Source: Cytophagaceae bacterium SCN 52-12
GTDB taxonomy: Bacteria > Bacteroidota > Bacteroidia > Cytophagales > Spirosomataceae
DNA: 48,077 nt
Assembly (NCBI GenBank): GCA_001724175.1
Contig: MEDT01000038.1
Span: 1 to 48,077 of the forward strand
Reading direction: 5' to 3'
Shown: positions 1 to 9,183 of the stretch, one piece after another
How positions within the stretch are numbered: the first letter of the stretch is position 1
Layout of the letters: every line of letters starts with the position of its first letter
Program-made: the position numbers and the translations under genes
The notes under the pieces: generated by a model
What the model was told of the DNA's origin: nothing
The model's input: the letters and a program-made list of their open reading frames with translations, nothing else
The model's database searches: none

Positions 1-630
1 CTGGTCGTTGCCGGGCTGGGCCGTATTCTGGTTGACATACAATCCATTTAAACCCTGCAGCGCCTGTGAAGATGTCGTAATAGGCCGGTTGGCCAGCTTT
101 TCAGGATCCGCAACCGTAATAGCTCCGGTCAGGTTCACTTTTTTCTGCGTACCGTAGCCTACCACCACTATCTCCTCCAGCGCTTTCTCGTCTGTTTTCA
201 GCGAAACTTCCACGAAAGCCCTGTTCCCTATCTCTACCTCCTGCGAGATATAGCCTACAAAGGAGAATACCAGGATGGACTTATCATCGGGTACTGCCAG
301 GTTAAAATTCCCTTCCTGGTTGGTAGTCGTCCCGGCCTGAGTTCCTTTCACGAGGATATTAACACCCGGGAGGCCCTCGCCTTTTTCGTCGGTTACTTTC
401 CCGGCAACAGTTTTATCTGTTATGGATACGTCAGCAGCCGCAAGCCGTATCCATGCCGGGGAGTACCTTACATTTTTTGCAGGCAGAATCATTTCCCCCG
501 AAAGCAATTCCTTTGCCGGAGAATCATTTGCCGCAGAGATACCCGCAAAAATCAAAGCCAGAACAGCTTGCATAAGCGAGATTTTCATTACGCGTCTCAT
601 AAGCGAATTTACTAATAGTGGTCTCTTCAT
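1..630 (-). CDS. SusC-family TonB-dependent receptor, N-terminal 210 residues (3' end outside window)
   Basis: The frame from an ATG at 630 is open to the window edge and gives the first 210 residues of a SusC/RagA-type outer-membrane receptor that imports oligosaccharides or other large ligands with a SusD partner. Visible in order: signal peptide (about 1-40), an unmatched linker of about 30 residues, a carboxypeptidase-regulatory-like domain (KTVAGKVTDEKGEGLPGVNI, 73-92), a TonB box (EEIVVVGYG, 152-160) and the start of the plug. The signal peptide and linker match the complete SusC at 4486-7890 (MKISLMQ...FAG, KELLS), but the roughly 70-residue STN domain of that protein is missing. The family is clear; the substrate is unknown. 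It lies 297 bases downstream of the FAD oxidoreductase on the same strand and may form a second SusC/D unit continuing to the left. Confidence 0.93.
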   Translation of the reverse strand, partial: MKRPLLVNSLMRRVMKISLMQAVLALIFAGISAANDSPAKELLSGEMILPAKNVRYSPAWIRLAAADVSITDKTVAGKVTDEKGEGLPGVNILVKGTQAGTTTNQEGNFNLAVPDDKSILVFSFVGYISQEVEIGNRAFVEVSLKTDEKALEEIVVVGYGTQKKVNLTGAITVADPEKLANRPITTSSQALQGLNGLYVNQNTAQPGNDQ

Positions 631-662
631 TTGGCTTTACATGTTTTCATAACCCCGGTCAA

Positions 663-712
663 TTAGCTGCCTATTGACTACTTGTATAAGACTTCGGGTA
701 ATCGGCAGCTAA
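663..712. repeat. Inverted repeat upstream of second SusC
   Basis: Perfect 9-base arms ttagctgcc and ggcagctaa with a 32-base loop. The wording (ggcagctaa, tataa, gccgat on the minus strand) resembles the dispersed hairpin repeats described elsewhere in this window, so it may be a degraded member. It would lie in the 5' leader or promoter of the partial SusC gene. Confidence 0.5.
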
Positions 713-789
713 CCCCGGGTTCCGGGAGCAAATCTTCACTATTAAAATTAATAATTTATGATCTATATTTTATGCTTTCTTCATTACAC

Positions 790-833
790 AGCGCCGCTTT
801 GTCCGGACGGATACCTCCGGGCAAAGCGGCGCT
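790..833 (-). terminator. Long hairpin, probable terminator or processing site after the FAD oxidoreductase
   Basis: Perfect 12-base arms agcgccgctttg/caaagcggcgct, extended after one T-G pair by ccgg/ccgg, leave a 10-base loop. It sits about 95 bases past the oxidoreductase stop. No T-run follows on the minus strand, so a classical intrinsic terminator is not proved; it could equally stabilise the 3' end of the susCD transcript. Confidence 0.55.
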
Positions 834-927
834 GCCGGTCGCAAAAGGCGCTGATCGGTAGCAGTCAGCGCTATACGGCCGTTAAAAAGAAGATTCAGAT
901 GTATCCGTCACTCCCTTACCGGGAGCT

Positions 928-2961
928 TTATTTTATTTTTTCAAATTTGAATGCATCTGCAACTACATTCCCGTTAGCATCTTTAGTATCCAAAACAAGA
1001 TAGGACTTAAGCCCTTTTTCAAATGTAAATGTTCCGACGGGTATCCATTGACCTCCTTTATTGCGCTGGTCCAGCACCGACCTGTGAACCCCGTTTGCGT
1101 GATGAACTTCGATAGGTGCATTCGAAGCGTAATCCGGCCCGGCAGGCCACCATCCGTATACTTTATAGTTCCCGGCTTCAGGCAGGTAAGGCCGGTAGAT
1201 TATCGAAGCGCTTTCACCTTTGGAGGCCCAAAGGAAGGAAAATGCATGACGGGCGACCCGGGGGTTTTCCGAATGCTTCCATGTACCTATCCTTTCCACG
1301 AACCTGTGCATGTCGTCATCCACGGTAACTGCCTGATCCTGGTAAAAAATACCGTTTGGATTCTCTTCCAGGCTAAGCACCTGCTTCTGACCCGCCAATT
1401 TCTTCTGCAAGGCCGCGATATCCACTTTTTGCACCGGTACCTTCTGCCTGGCCGAAAACGCCGCCGCCGCCCCTGCTGCATGGCCGAGCGTCATGAATTG
1501 CGGCTCCATCCGTACTGATGCGTAAGCCAGGTTTGAAGCAGACATTGCTACCGGGACAAGAAGGTTGGCACATTGTTCATGTTTAGGCACGATCGACCGG
1601 TAGGGGATTTCGTAAGGAGCGACCGGTATGGACAAATACCCTTCGTTTATCGTCTCGGCCGGCAGATTAGGGAATCGTGACACGAGATGATAAGTTCTCT
1701 GAGTATGCCGCACGTCTATATTATAAGACCCCATTGCAATGGCGTCATATTTGGTGGTATCCTTTTCCAGATCATGCTGGGTAAGCACATACTCGCCGAT
1801 CATCCGGCGGGCTACCCGCACATAAAGCTGATGCGGCCAGTGTCCCGTATCGGAGAATTCATCCCTGCACAAGCCCCACTGCTGCGCTTCCTGCCGGATA
1901 TTCTCCGGTACCTCCGGGTCATGGCTGATATAGTAAAGCAGTCCTTGCGTGTAATGCAAATGATCCTTCCAGATTCTGTCGCGCTCCTGGTAACCGGCAT
2001 CCGGGTAAGGCCAGTTGCTGCCGTCGTAAAGATTGGTTGATATCGGGCCGACGGAATTGATCTCGGCTTTTTGATTGGGCAGATTGATGATCGGTCTGAA
2101 TACCCCTGTCTCCGACAAATTCTTAGGCTTCCTCGCCGCCAGGTATCTTCTGAGCAGCTCGAAACGCGCGGGGTCATATCCTTCAGGGCGGCCGATCGGG
2201 ACCCTGTTGCCAGGGTTATTCGTCATGATCAGCCTGAAGCAGTAGGCCTGCACCGCACTGTCTGCTTCACCTATTCCAACCTGGGCCCTGGGGTTGATCA
2301 GGGGCAGCAATTCCCCGCCCTTTCCATTCACGAAAGGAGATACAGGTATAGGAAAGTTGTGATTATCGGGATAAAACGGCTGGCGACCCGCCCAAGATTC
2401 CCGGTATTGGGCTACACCTTCGCGGCCGATCGCATAGGCCACCCCCGCCCGGGCCATCAGGTCGCCTTCATAGGAAGCATCGATAAAAACGGATGCCGTG
2501 AGCGTCGCACCTGACGATAGCTCAATGCTCCTGATTTCCCGTTTTTCTTTCTGTACCGATTTGATCCTCTCACCGAAAAGCACCTGTACTTTCGATTCTT
2601 TCAGCCAATCGCGCAGGATCTCTTCGCCTACCGTCGGCTCCGGCCCCCGCCAGAAGAAAAGCGGCTTATTATATTTTGCGGCGACCCGTTCATAATACTC
2701 CAAAGCAAGACCGCCGATCACTGCCCTGTCGCCGTAGTCGGTATTGGAAAGGCCTCCCGTCAGCATACCGCCCAGATGCCTGCCGGGTTCAATGAGCAGA
2801 ACGGAAGCACCCTCACGGGCGGCGGCTATGGCGGCAGTAACCCCTCCTGCCGTACCTCCATACACGATAACATCTGCCGCCTGCCGGGGTTGCCGGACGC
2901 TGCCTGAAAGAGGAAGTAAAAACAGCGGGACGAGAAAAAGCTTGAAAAAGAAAGAATTCAT
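928..2961 (-). CDS. Secreted FAD-dependent oxidoreductase with golvesin-like C-terminal domain
   Basis: 677 residues. A signal peptide (about 1-25, hydrophobic FFFKLFLVPLFLLPLSG) is followed by a dinucleotide-binding fold with the glycine-rich motif VIVYGGTAGGVTAA (31-44) and the acidic end of strand two (LLIEPG), typical of the FAD_oxidored family that is often found next to SusC/SusD genes. The last 120 or so residues (RIGTWKHSEN to VVADAFKFEKIK) look like the golvesin or xanthan-lyase C-terminal domain, a beta-sandwich thought to bind carbohydrate or protein. It follows SusD by 48 bases and should be co-transcribed with susC-susD. The reaction is not known; oxidation of a sugar or sugar derivative in the periplasm is an inference from context. 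Some databases call such proteins xanthan lyase because of the C-terminal domain alone, which is misleading. Confidence 0.85.
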   Translation of the reverse strand: MNSFFFKLFLVPLFLLPLSGSVRQPRQAADVIVYGGTAGGVTAAIAAAREGASVLLIEPGRHLGGMLTGGLSNTDYGDRAVIGGLALEYYERVAAKYNKPLFFWRGPEPTVGEEILRDWLKESKVQVLFGERIKSVQKEKREIRSIELSSGATLTASVFIDASYEGDLMARAGVAYAIGREGVAQYRESWAGRQPFYPDNHNFPIPVSPFVNGKGGELLPLINPRAQVGIGEADSAVQAYCFRLIMTNNPGNRVPIGRPEGYDPARFELLRRYLAARKPKNLSETGVFRPIINLPNQKAEINSVGPISTNLYDGSNWPYPDAGYQERDRIWKDHLHYTQGLLYYISHDPEVPENIRQEAQQWGLCRDEFSDTGHWPHQLYVRVARRMIGEYVLTQHDLEKDTTKYDAIAMGSYNIDVRHTQRTYHLVSRFPNLPAETINEGYLSIPVAPYEIPYRSIVPKHEQCANLLVPVAMSASNLAYASVRMEPQFMTLGHAAGAAAAFSARQKVPVQKVDIAALQKKLAGQKQVLSLEENPNGIFYQDQAVTVDDDMHRFVERIGTWKHSENPRVARHAFSFLWASKGESASIIYRPYLPEAGNYKVYGWWPAGPDYASNAPIEVHHANGVHRSVLDQRNKGGQWIPVGTFTFEKGLKSYLVLDTKDANGNVVADAFKFEKIK

Positions 2962-3009
2962 ATATAAAACAGTTAAACAATTACATTTTCGGCCTGTTTG
3001 GGGTATGAC

Positions 3010-4473
3010 TTAATATCCTGTATTCTGGGTAAGGGACGGATTAGTGTCTCTTTCACGTTGCGGAATCGGAAACAGTACATTATGCGCAAGAATCGTTGCA
3101 TCCCTTCCAAATGAGTTTTCTGCCTTCACGGCATCGAGAAGCCGCCCTGTGCGTACAAGATCGAACCAGCGGTTGCCCTCCCAGCAAAGTTCCAGGCGCC
3201 TTTCCCGGATGACGGCATCCTTAAATGCCGATTTGTCAAGGCCGCCAAGAGGCTGAAGACCGGCACGGCTGCGAACCCGGTTCAAAGCTGCATAAGCATC
3301 GGGAGTCGGCCCGTTATTGAATTCGTTCGTGGCTTCCGCATAAATAAGCAATATATCCGAATAACGCAGGTATGGAAAACTTTTTCCTCCGGATGTTCTC
3401 GCGGTACGATCGGCCAGCTTCCAGAGGGATATCGCCAACGCCGGGTCGGAAGTATCTATTGAAAGATTTACGGACTGACCTGTTGCCGGATGAACATAAG
3501 AGGTAAGAAATGTGGCGTCGCGACGCTTATCGCCGGCAGCAAATCCATCCCACAGGCTTTTTGTTACCCGGATGGTACCGAAGCCGTTGCTGGGAACAAT
3601 AGGAGCGCTGCGGGGAGCCCAGTGTGTGGTATGACCGTTTCCCATCTGATCCGTGATGTACAGCACTTCAAAAAGAGATTCTTTCCCGCATCGGTTGTTC
3701 AGCTCAAATACGTCCGCATAATTATCCCACAGATCATACAGTCCCGAATCGATCACTTCCTTTGCTTTCGCAGCGGCTAATGTCCAATAGGGAGAATTGT
3801 CGACCGCGCCGGCGCGGGTGAGGTACACTTTGGCCAATAGTCCTTTCGCTGCACCCGAAGTGGCGCGGCCCAGATCCAATCCGCTATATCGGGAAGGCAG
3901 CGCCTCCGCAGCATACGCCAGGTCTTCCTCGATCAGCGTGTATACCTCTTCAGTCGTTGCACGGGGCACATCAACGCCTCCGACCGATTTCGTTTCATCG
4001 AGCACCAGGGGCACTCCTCCAAAAAAGCGGACCAGATTAAAATAATGCAGCGCTCTCAGGAATTTAGCCTCACCTTGATATCGCTCTTTAAGGTTTTGGT
4101 CCATATCAATAGCAGGCACCCGGGCAATGACTACATTGCAGCGCTGTATCCCTGCATAGGCCTGGCTCCAAATATTATTGACGAAAGTATTTGTCGAAAC
4201 AAGGTTATATTTCCACAGCGCTACGCGGTCGGCATTTCCTGTCAGGAACGGGATGCCGTCATCCGACCCTACCGTGGTAGGAGTGACTATATTTTCATCG
4301 CTGTAAATAGTCCGAAGTGACGAATAAGCAGCCGTTACAGCCGATTCCGCATCTTTCGCGGTTTTATAGAATGTACTTGTCGCCGGGACTCCCAGCGGAG
4401 ACAAATTAAGGTCGGGCTGGCAGCTAAGCAGCCAGCCTGTCAGCAAAATAAAAAGCAGGTATCTGAGTCTCAT
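3010..4473 (-). CDS. SusD/RagB-family glycan-binding lipoprotein
   Basis: 487 residues with a lipoprotein signal peptide (FILLTGWLLSC, acylated Cys at 18). The SusD N-terminal helical region starts with LNLSPLGVPATSTFYKTAKDAESAVTAAY, and the C-terminal part contains PYLRYSDILLIYAEATNE and the ending LNRVRSRAGLQPL...RRLELCWEGNRWFDLVRTG, both hallmarks of the SusD family (TPR-like helices and sugar-binding surface). It is anchored in the outer membrane facing outward and closes as a lid over SusC. It starts 12 bases after the SusC stop, the usual tandem arrangement. Ligand unknown; the nearby GH125 suggests an alpha-mannoside, which is inference. Confidence 0.95.
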   Translation of the reverse strand: MRLRYLLFILLTGWLLSCQPDLNLSPLGVPATSTFYKTAKDAESAVTAAYSSLRTIYSDENIVTPTTVGSDDGIPFLTGNADRVALWKYNLVSTNTFVNNIWSQAYAGIQRCNVVIARVPAIDMDQNLKERYQGEAKFLRALHYFNLVRFFGGVPLVLDETKSVGGVDVPRATTEEVYTLIEEDLAYAAEALPSRYSGLDLGRATSGAAKGLLAKVYLTRAGAVDNSPYWTLAAAKAKEVIDSGLYDLWDNYADVFELNNRCGKESLFEVLYITDQMGNGHTTHWAPRSAPIVPSNGFGTIRVTKSLWDGFAAGDKRRDATFLTSYVHPATGQSVNLSIDTSDPALAISLWKLADRTARTSGGKSFPYLRYSDILLIYAEATNEFNNGPTPDAYAALNRVRSRAGLQPLGGLDKSAFKDAVIRERRLELCWEGNRWFDLVRTGRLLDAVKAENSFGRDATILAHNVLFPIPQRERDTNPSLTQNTGY

Positions 4474-4485
4474 GATTAATAGCAG

Positions 4486-7400
4486 TTAAAAAGTAAGATT
4501 GATCCCGATCAGTGCCGTTTTAGCCGTGGGATAGCCGCCATAGTCCATTCCCTGGCTTATAGAGGATGTCCCGTAACGGCTGACTTCCGGATCGTATCCC
4601 TGGTATCTGGTAAACGTAAGCCAGTTCTGGGCAGAGAAATAGATTTTCGCCGACTGGATTTTCGCCTGGTTCAGCAGGGTTTTAGGCAGATTATAACCTA
4701 CCGAAAGAGTTTTCAGGCGCAGGTAGGAGCCGTCCTCGACATGAAACGAAGACAATATCCGCTGCCCCCCTGCAGAATTGGCCCGGGGAATACTGTTGCT
4801 GGGGTTGGCGGGCGTCCAACGGTCAAGCACCTCTCTCGACTGGTTATTGTTACCATTCAGACTGTACAGGTCGAACCGGCCATAATTCAGAATGGCATTC
4901 CCATAGGAGCCCTGAAAAAAGAAATTAAGATCGAAGCCCTTATAGCTGATCGTATTATTAATCCCACCGAAGAATTCAGGGTAGCCATTGCCGATAACGG
5001 TACGGTCCTTGTCATCGATTACGCCGTCGCTGTTCAAATCAACATAGCGTATATCTCCGGGATGGGCGGCTTTCTGAGCCGAATTATTGATTTCTTCCTG
5101 GTTTTGAAATATCCCGTCGAACACGCGCCCGTAGAAATTCCCCAAAGGTTCTCCTACTTTAAGTTGGACCGTATTGGAAACGTTCAGGTGGCTAGCGCCG
5201 TCGCCGGTCAGGAAATCAGGCCGGCCGTCCAGCGTCATCACTTCGTTACGGTTGAATGCGAAATTGACTTCGGTCGACCAGCGCAGCGCTCCCTTATCAA
5301 TATTAATGGTACTCAGCGACAACTCCACTCCCCGGTTCCGGACTTTACCGATATTCATCAGAGAAGCTGGGTACCCCGTCGAAAGCGGAATATTCACATT
5401 GAACAATAAATCCGAAGTTGTCTTAATGTAATAATCCGCAGTAAGCTGTACGCGGTTATTCAGCACGCCCAGATCGAAGCCTATGTCTGTTTGCGCGTTT
5501 TTTTCCCAGCGCAGGTCCAGGTTGCTCACTCCGTTGGGCGCTCCGCCGTTTGTCCTTACGGGGTTGGCTCCGCCGAACGCATAAGCCGCCACCGCAATCG
5601 AGGAAAGATAGCGATAGTCGCCGATTTCCTGGTTCCCGGTCAAGCCGTAGCTAAACCGGAACTTCAGATCGGAAATTGATCGCTGGTCCTGCATGAATTT
5701 CTCATTGATAACTCTCCAGGCCAATGCTCCCGATGGGAAAAAACCGTATTTGTTGGACGGACCGAACCGGGAAGATCCATCCTGCCTTGCCGTCAAAGTC
5801 AATAAAAACCGGTTATCAAACCCGTAGTTGACCCGGGCCAGATAGGAAATCAATGACCAGCTGCCGGCCGACGATGCGGGTACCTGCAGGGTAGCGCCGG
5901 CGCCCAGGTTATGATAAAGAGCGAAATCGTCGTTGAAGTCAACCGCGTTTGCAGTCACACCCTCGTTACGGTATGCCTGTGTTGTATATCCTATCAGGGC
6001 CGTCAGAGCATGGCTGGTCCCGATCCCGCGGGAATAGGTCAGTGTATTTTCATTCAGCCAATCAATAGTCTGGAATGCGCTGACCGATGCACGGCCATTG
6101 GTATTTGCCCCGAGGGCGATCAGCCGCGTTGCATAGTAGTTGGATTTTGAGTTGAACAGATCTCCTCCCCAACTGGTACGGAAAGTAAGTCCCCTGGCCA
6201 ATGAAACGTCGGCGAACACATTGGCAAGTATGCGGGTAGTAAGCACTGCATCTGTTATTTCACTGGCAATTCCGAGCGGATTATCCACATTGTTTCCATT
6301 CAAAGGCCCTTGGTCCCGGTAATAGTTACCGGCCGCGTTGTAGACCGGAAAAGTGGGCGCAAAGTTGATCGCTGCATTCGTCACGCCGGAATTGATACCT
6401 CCTTCCGTTTCTGTGCGGGCGTTGTTGACGTCGCCATAAGCTCCCTGCATCGAAAGCCCTATCTTAAGCCATGGCTTTACTTCCCGGTCCAGATTGGCCC
6501 GGAGAGAATAGCGCTTGAAATATGAATTCAGAATAATTCCCTGCTGGTTGAAGTAGCTTCCGGAAATGGCATAGCGGGTTTTAGTCTCACCGCCTGTAAA
6601 GCTTAGCTGGTAGCTTTGGATAGGCGCCTCTCTGAACACTTCATCCTGCCAGTTGGTCCCGGCGCCCAGTGACGAAACTGACGGCCGGTCGGCCGACGAC
6701 CCGTCAAAATAAGGAGCTCCGCCACCGTTCACCCTGGCTTCGTTGATAAACTCTGCATACTCTCTTGCATTCAGCAAGGGGATTTTCCGACGAACGGTCT
6801 GAACTCCGTAATAGCTTTCAAAATTTACGTTTGAATGCCCTTCGCGCCCCCGTTTCGTCGTAACCATTACAACTCCGTTCGAGCCGCGTGACCCGTAAAT
6901 AGCCGTCGCCGAGGCATCCTTCAGGATCTCGATAGATTCGATATCATTCGGATTAATCGAGTTGAGATTTCCCGTAGTAGGAAAGCCGTCGATAACATAG
7001 AGCGGCTCGTTGCTGGCGTTTACCGAGCCGGTACCTCTTATCCGGATAGTGGTTGCTCCTCCCGGCCGGGCAGAATTCTGGGTGACCATCACGCCGGCCG
7101 CTCTTCCCTGAAGCGCACGATCCAGCGCTACCATAGGTGTAGCTTTGATATCTTCCTCTTTTATGCTTGCCACTGAACCCGTCAGATCCGACTTTTTAAC
7201 GGTGCCGTACCCCACGACCACCACCTCCTCCAGGCTCTTCTGATCAACATTCAGACTAACGTCTATCGTACTCCTGGCCCCTACTTCTATCTCCCGGGTC
7301 AAATAACCAACAAAAGAAAAAATCAGCGTGTTATTTCCATCGGGAACGACCAGCTCAAACCTTCCGTCTGACAGTGATATCGTCCCGCGTTGGGTACCTT

Positions 7401-7890
7401 TAACCAATATATTTACACCCGGCAGTCCTTCTCCGGCTTCATCGGTAACCCTGCCCGATACCGTCTTATCCACAGAACCAGCCGGTTCAGAATGAGAATT
7501 TGGATATTCCGAAAAAGAGGTACCCCGTTTTGATGGCTGCAGAATAATCTGTTGCCCTATCACTTCATAGCTGACTCCCAGGGGTTTTGTAATCTTCTCC
7601 AGTACCTCCGCCAGCGGCTCGTTTATAACATCAATCGTTATTTTCTGGTCTGCAGGTAATGTACGCGGACGATAGGCAAATTTGACCGGAACCTGCCGTT
7701 CAATCTCGGTAAGCACCTTTCTGATCTGCTCATTTTCTGATTTCAGATTAACTTTCCGGCTGAGCAGTTCCTGCGCCGAAGTGCTATGCGCCAGGGAAAC
7801 ACCTGCAAAAATCGCCGCCAGAAACATTTGAATAAGCGAGATTTTCATAAGGCGGATAATAAATGGATTTAAGAATCGCGGTCTTTTCAT
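4486..7890 (-). CDS. SusC/RagA-family TonB-dependent transporter with STN signalling domain
   Basis: 1134 residues. Order: signal peptide (1-40), STN domain (about 46-118, VNLKSENEQIRKVLTEIERQ...), carboxypeptidase-regulatory-like domain (143-215, VSGRVTDEAGEGLPGVNI), TonB box (EEVVVVGYG, 221-229), plug (about 235-345, including PLYVIDGFP and SIEILKDASATAIYGSRG) and a beta-barrel ending in the aromatic residue of LIGINLTF. It moves bound ligand across the outer membrane using TonB energy. The STN domain is the part that talks to a FecR-type anti-sigma factor, and exactly such a gene lies directly upstream, so the locus is probably induced by its own ligand. The leader before the start (7895-7909) is shared with the second SusC at the left edge. 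Confidence 0.96.
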   Translation of the reverse strand: MKRPRFLNPFIIRLMKISLIQMFLAAIFAGVSLAHSTSAQELLSRKVNLKSENEQIRKVLTEIERQVPVKFAYRPRTLPADQKITIDVINEPLAEVLEKITKPLGVSYEVIGQQIILQPSKRGTSFSEYPNSHSEPAGSVDKTVSGRVTDEAGEGLPGVNILVKGTQRGTISLSDGRFELVVPDGNNTLIFSFVGYLTREIEVGARSTIDVSLNVDQKSLEEVVVVGYGTVKKSDLTGSVASIKEEDIKATPMVALDRALQGRAAGVMVTQNSARPGGATTIRIRGTGSVNASNEPLYVIDGFPTTGNLNSINPNDIESIEILKDASATAIYGSRGSNGVVMVTTKRGREGHSNVNFESYYGVQTVRRKIPLLNAREYAEFINEARVNGGGAPYFDGSSADRPSVSSLGAGTNWQDEVFREAPIQSYQLSFTGGETKTRYAISGSYFNQQGIILNSYFKRYSLRANLDREVKPWLKIGLSMQGAYGDVNNARTETEGGINSGVTNAAINFAPTFPVYNAAGNYYRDQGPLNGNNVDNPLGIASEITDAVLTTRILANVFADVSLARGLTFRTSWGGDLFNSKSNYYATRLIALGANTNGRASVSAFQTIDWLNENTLTYSRGIGTSHALTALIGYTTQAYRNEGVTANAVDFNDDFALYHNLGAGATLQVPASSAGSWSLISYLARVNYGFDNRFLLTLTARQDGSSRFGPSNKYGFFPSGALAWRVINEKFMQDQRSISDLKFRFSYGLTGNQEIGDYRYLSSIAVAAYAFGGANPVRTNGGAPNGVSNLDLRWEKNAQTDIGFDLGVLNNRVQLTADYYIKTTSDLLFNVNIPLSTGYPASLMNIGKVRNRGVELSLSTINIDKGALRWSTEVNFAFNRNEVMTLDGRPDFLTGDGASHLNVSNTVQLKVGEPLGNFYGRVFDGIFQNQEEINNSAQKAAHPGDIRYVDLNSDGVIDDKDRTVIGNGYPEFFGGINNTISYKGFDLNFFFQGSYGNAILNYGRFDLYSLNGNNNQSREVLDRWTPANPSNSIPRANSAGGQRILSSFHVEDGSYLRLKTLSVGYNLPKTLLNQAKIQSAKIYFSAQNWLTFTRYQGYDPEVSRYGTSSISQGMDYGGYPTAKTALIGINLTF

Positions 7891-8108
7891 TAGATTTACA
7901 TGTTTTCATGAATTCTGGAATGGAAACATCTTTCCTTCACATCAACCTGATGATGTGCGCTGTACCTGAAGACTACAAAAGGAAAGAAGAAACGGCGTCA
8001 GCGGTGTTGAGACCACCTCTGACGCTTTTTACGATGGTTAAAATTTATTCATAGGGAACACTGGTTTAAGTTACAATATACTTAGGCTACAAGACAGGTT
8101 ATGTTTAT
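7891..8108. other. Leader region between FecR and SusC
   Basis: 218 bases without a gene. It contains a hairpin with a T-run on the plus strand (7995-8030), a small stem cacatca/tgatgtg (7938-7957) and the leader element tttacatgttttcat (7895-7909), which is identical in the second SusC leader (636-650). On the minus strand this element contains an ATG directly followed by TAA. The SusC promoter recognised by the ECF sigma factor probably lies here but cannot be assigned without the sigma's consensus. Confidence 0.5.
7995..8030. terminator. Hairpin with T-run between FecR and SusC
   Basis: Stem gcgtcag/ctgacgc continued by ggtg/cacc with a 7-base loop. On the plus strand it is followed by TTTTT, on the minus strand by CGTTTCTTC. 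Only minus-strand genes flank it, so it probably ends or attenuates the sigma-fecR transcript before susC. Confidence 0.6.
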
Positions 8109-9182
8109 TCACGAGCATCCGTTTCCATATATGATCACTTGTGTCTCAATCAGCTTATATCGAATATCTAATACTTTACAGATAACCTCCAGCTTCTGAA
8201 ACAGGTCTTCCCGTGTAAGGTCAATGGTGAGCGAGCAATCTTTCAACAATTCCTCGTCATAAAGCACTTCGATCCCGTAATGCTTCGCTAAAGCCTCGAA
8301 TACCTCTTTTGCCGGCGCCGACTCGAAGGCAAATGACGCAGGAACATGGCTATGAAGTAATTCCGGCTTTTCCACCAGCGTCTTGCTTAGTGTTTCCCTG
8401 CTGCGTTCAAATATCGCTTTCTGATTCGGCGTAAGCACGACCCCTCCCTCTTCCGGATCGATTTGAACTGCAGCTTTTTCCGAGTAAACCGACACTCTCC
8501 CTGTTTTCACCGATACCGTTACGTTCGGATCGCTCTCGCGGGCCTGGATGCTGAAGCTGGTACCCAGCACCTTCGTTACCAGCCCGTTGGCATGTACCAT
8601 AAAGGGCCGGCCCGGATCCTTCTTGACGTCGAAGAATGCCGCGCCCTTCAGATACAGGATCCTCAGCGAATCATTAAACTCGTTCTCATACCTTAGCTGG
8701 CTGTTCTTTTCCAGCACGACGAGGCTCCCGTCGGAGAGCCTCAGCTGGATAGAGGCCGAAGTGCTGTTGACCACTTCTTCCCAGTCCCGGCTTAATCTTT
8801 TTTCTTCAAAAGGATCGTTCCCTTCCCTGCCCTCCCGGAAAGCACCCGATTGCCACCACCAGCCCAGCCCCAGGGTCAAAAGAATTCCTGCTGCCACCCG
8901 TAGGGTCAAAAGGCGCATAATAGACGGGCGTTCACTGCGATGAACAGTGCTTTCTATCCGTTCCCAAACCTTTTCGGCCCGTTTTGCGGCGCCGGCATGA
9001 CCGGGCAGGCGCCCCAGCCCGGCAACGAGCCGGCGGCCTTCCATAACGGCGTAATATTTCTCGGGATTTTCTGCCAGGAATTCTTTCCAGAATTTTTCCG
9101 ACAGGCTATCCGGCGTGCAGACCCACTTCTTGAAATCGTCGTCTGCAGCAAAATCCTCCGCCTTATAATGATAGTAGCTCAT
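8109..9182 (-). CDS. FecR-family anti-sigma factor
   Basis: 357 residues. A cytoplasmic N-terminal region (1-88, binds and holds the ECF sigma factor in this family), one membrane segment (about 90-110, LLTLRVAAGILLTLGLGWWW), the periplasmic FecR domain (about 140-235, with LRLSDGSLVVLEKNSQLRY, GAAFFDVKKDPGRPF and GTSFSIQA) and a C-terminal DUF4974 domain (about 283-352), which resembles an STN fold and is the likely contact for the STN domain of SusC. The domain set is standard for Bacteroidota sugar-locus regulators. It lies between the sigma gene and susC. The spacer to the sigma gene is filled entirely by a hairpin repeat that ends at this start codon. Confidence 0.95.
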   Translation of the reverse strand: MSYYHYKAEDFAADDDFKKWVCTPDSLSEKFWKEFLAENPEKYYAVMEGRRLVAGLGRLPGHAGAAKRAEKVWERIESTVHRSERPSIMRLLTLRVAAGILLTLGLGWWWQSGAFREGREGNDPFEEKRLSRDWEEVVNSTSASIQLRLSDGSLVVLEKNSQLRYENEFNDSLRILYLKGAAFFDVKKDPGRPFMVHANGLVTKVLGTSFSIQARESDPNVTVSVKTGRVSVYSEKAAVQIDPEEGGVVLTPNQKAIFERSRETLSKTLVEKPELLHSHVPASFAFESAPAKEVFEALAKHYGIEVLYDEELLKDCSLTIDLTREDLFQKLEVICKVLDIRYKLIETQVIIYGNGCS

Positions 9183-9183
9183 G

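Larger units (their letters stand above)
631..927. other. Intergenic region between FAD oxidoreductase and second SusC
   Basis: No convincing gene. It holds a strong hairpin (790-833), an inverted repeat with 9-base arms ttagctgcc/ggcagctaa (663-671 and 704-712), and a 15-base leader element (636-650) identical to the one before the other SusC gene. The short frame at 758-1003 overlaps the hairpin and the oxidoreductase end and looks non-coding. Confidence 0.6.

Noticed and set aside
758-1003. 81-residue plus-strand frame near the left edge
   Set aside because: It overlaps the 790-833 hairpin and the end of the FAD oxidoreductase; no start signal or family resemblance.
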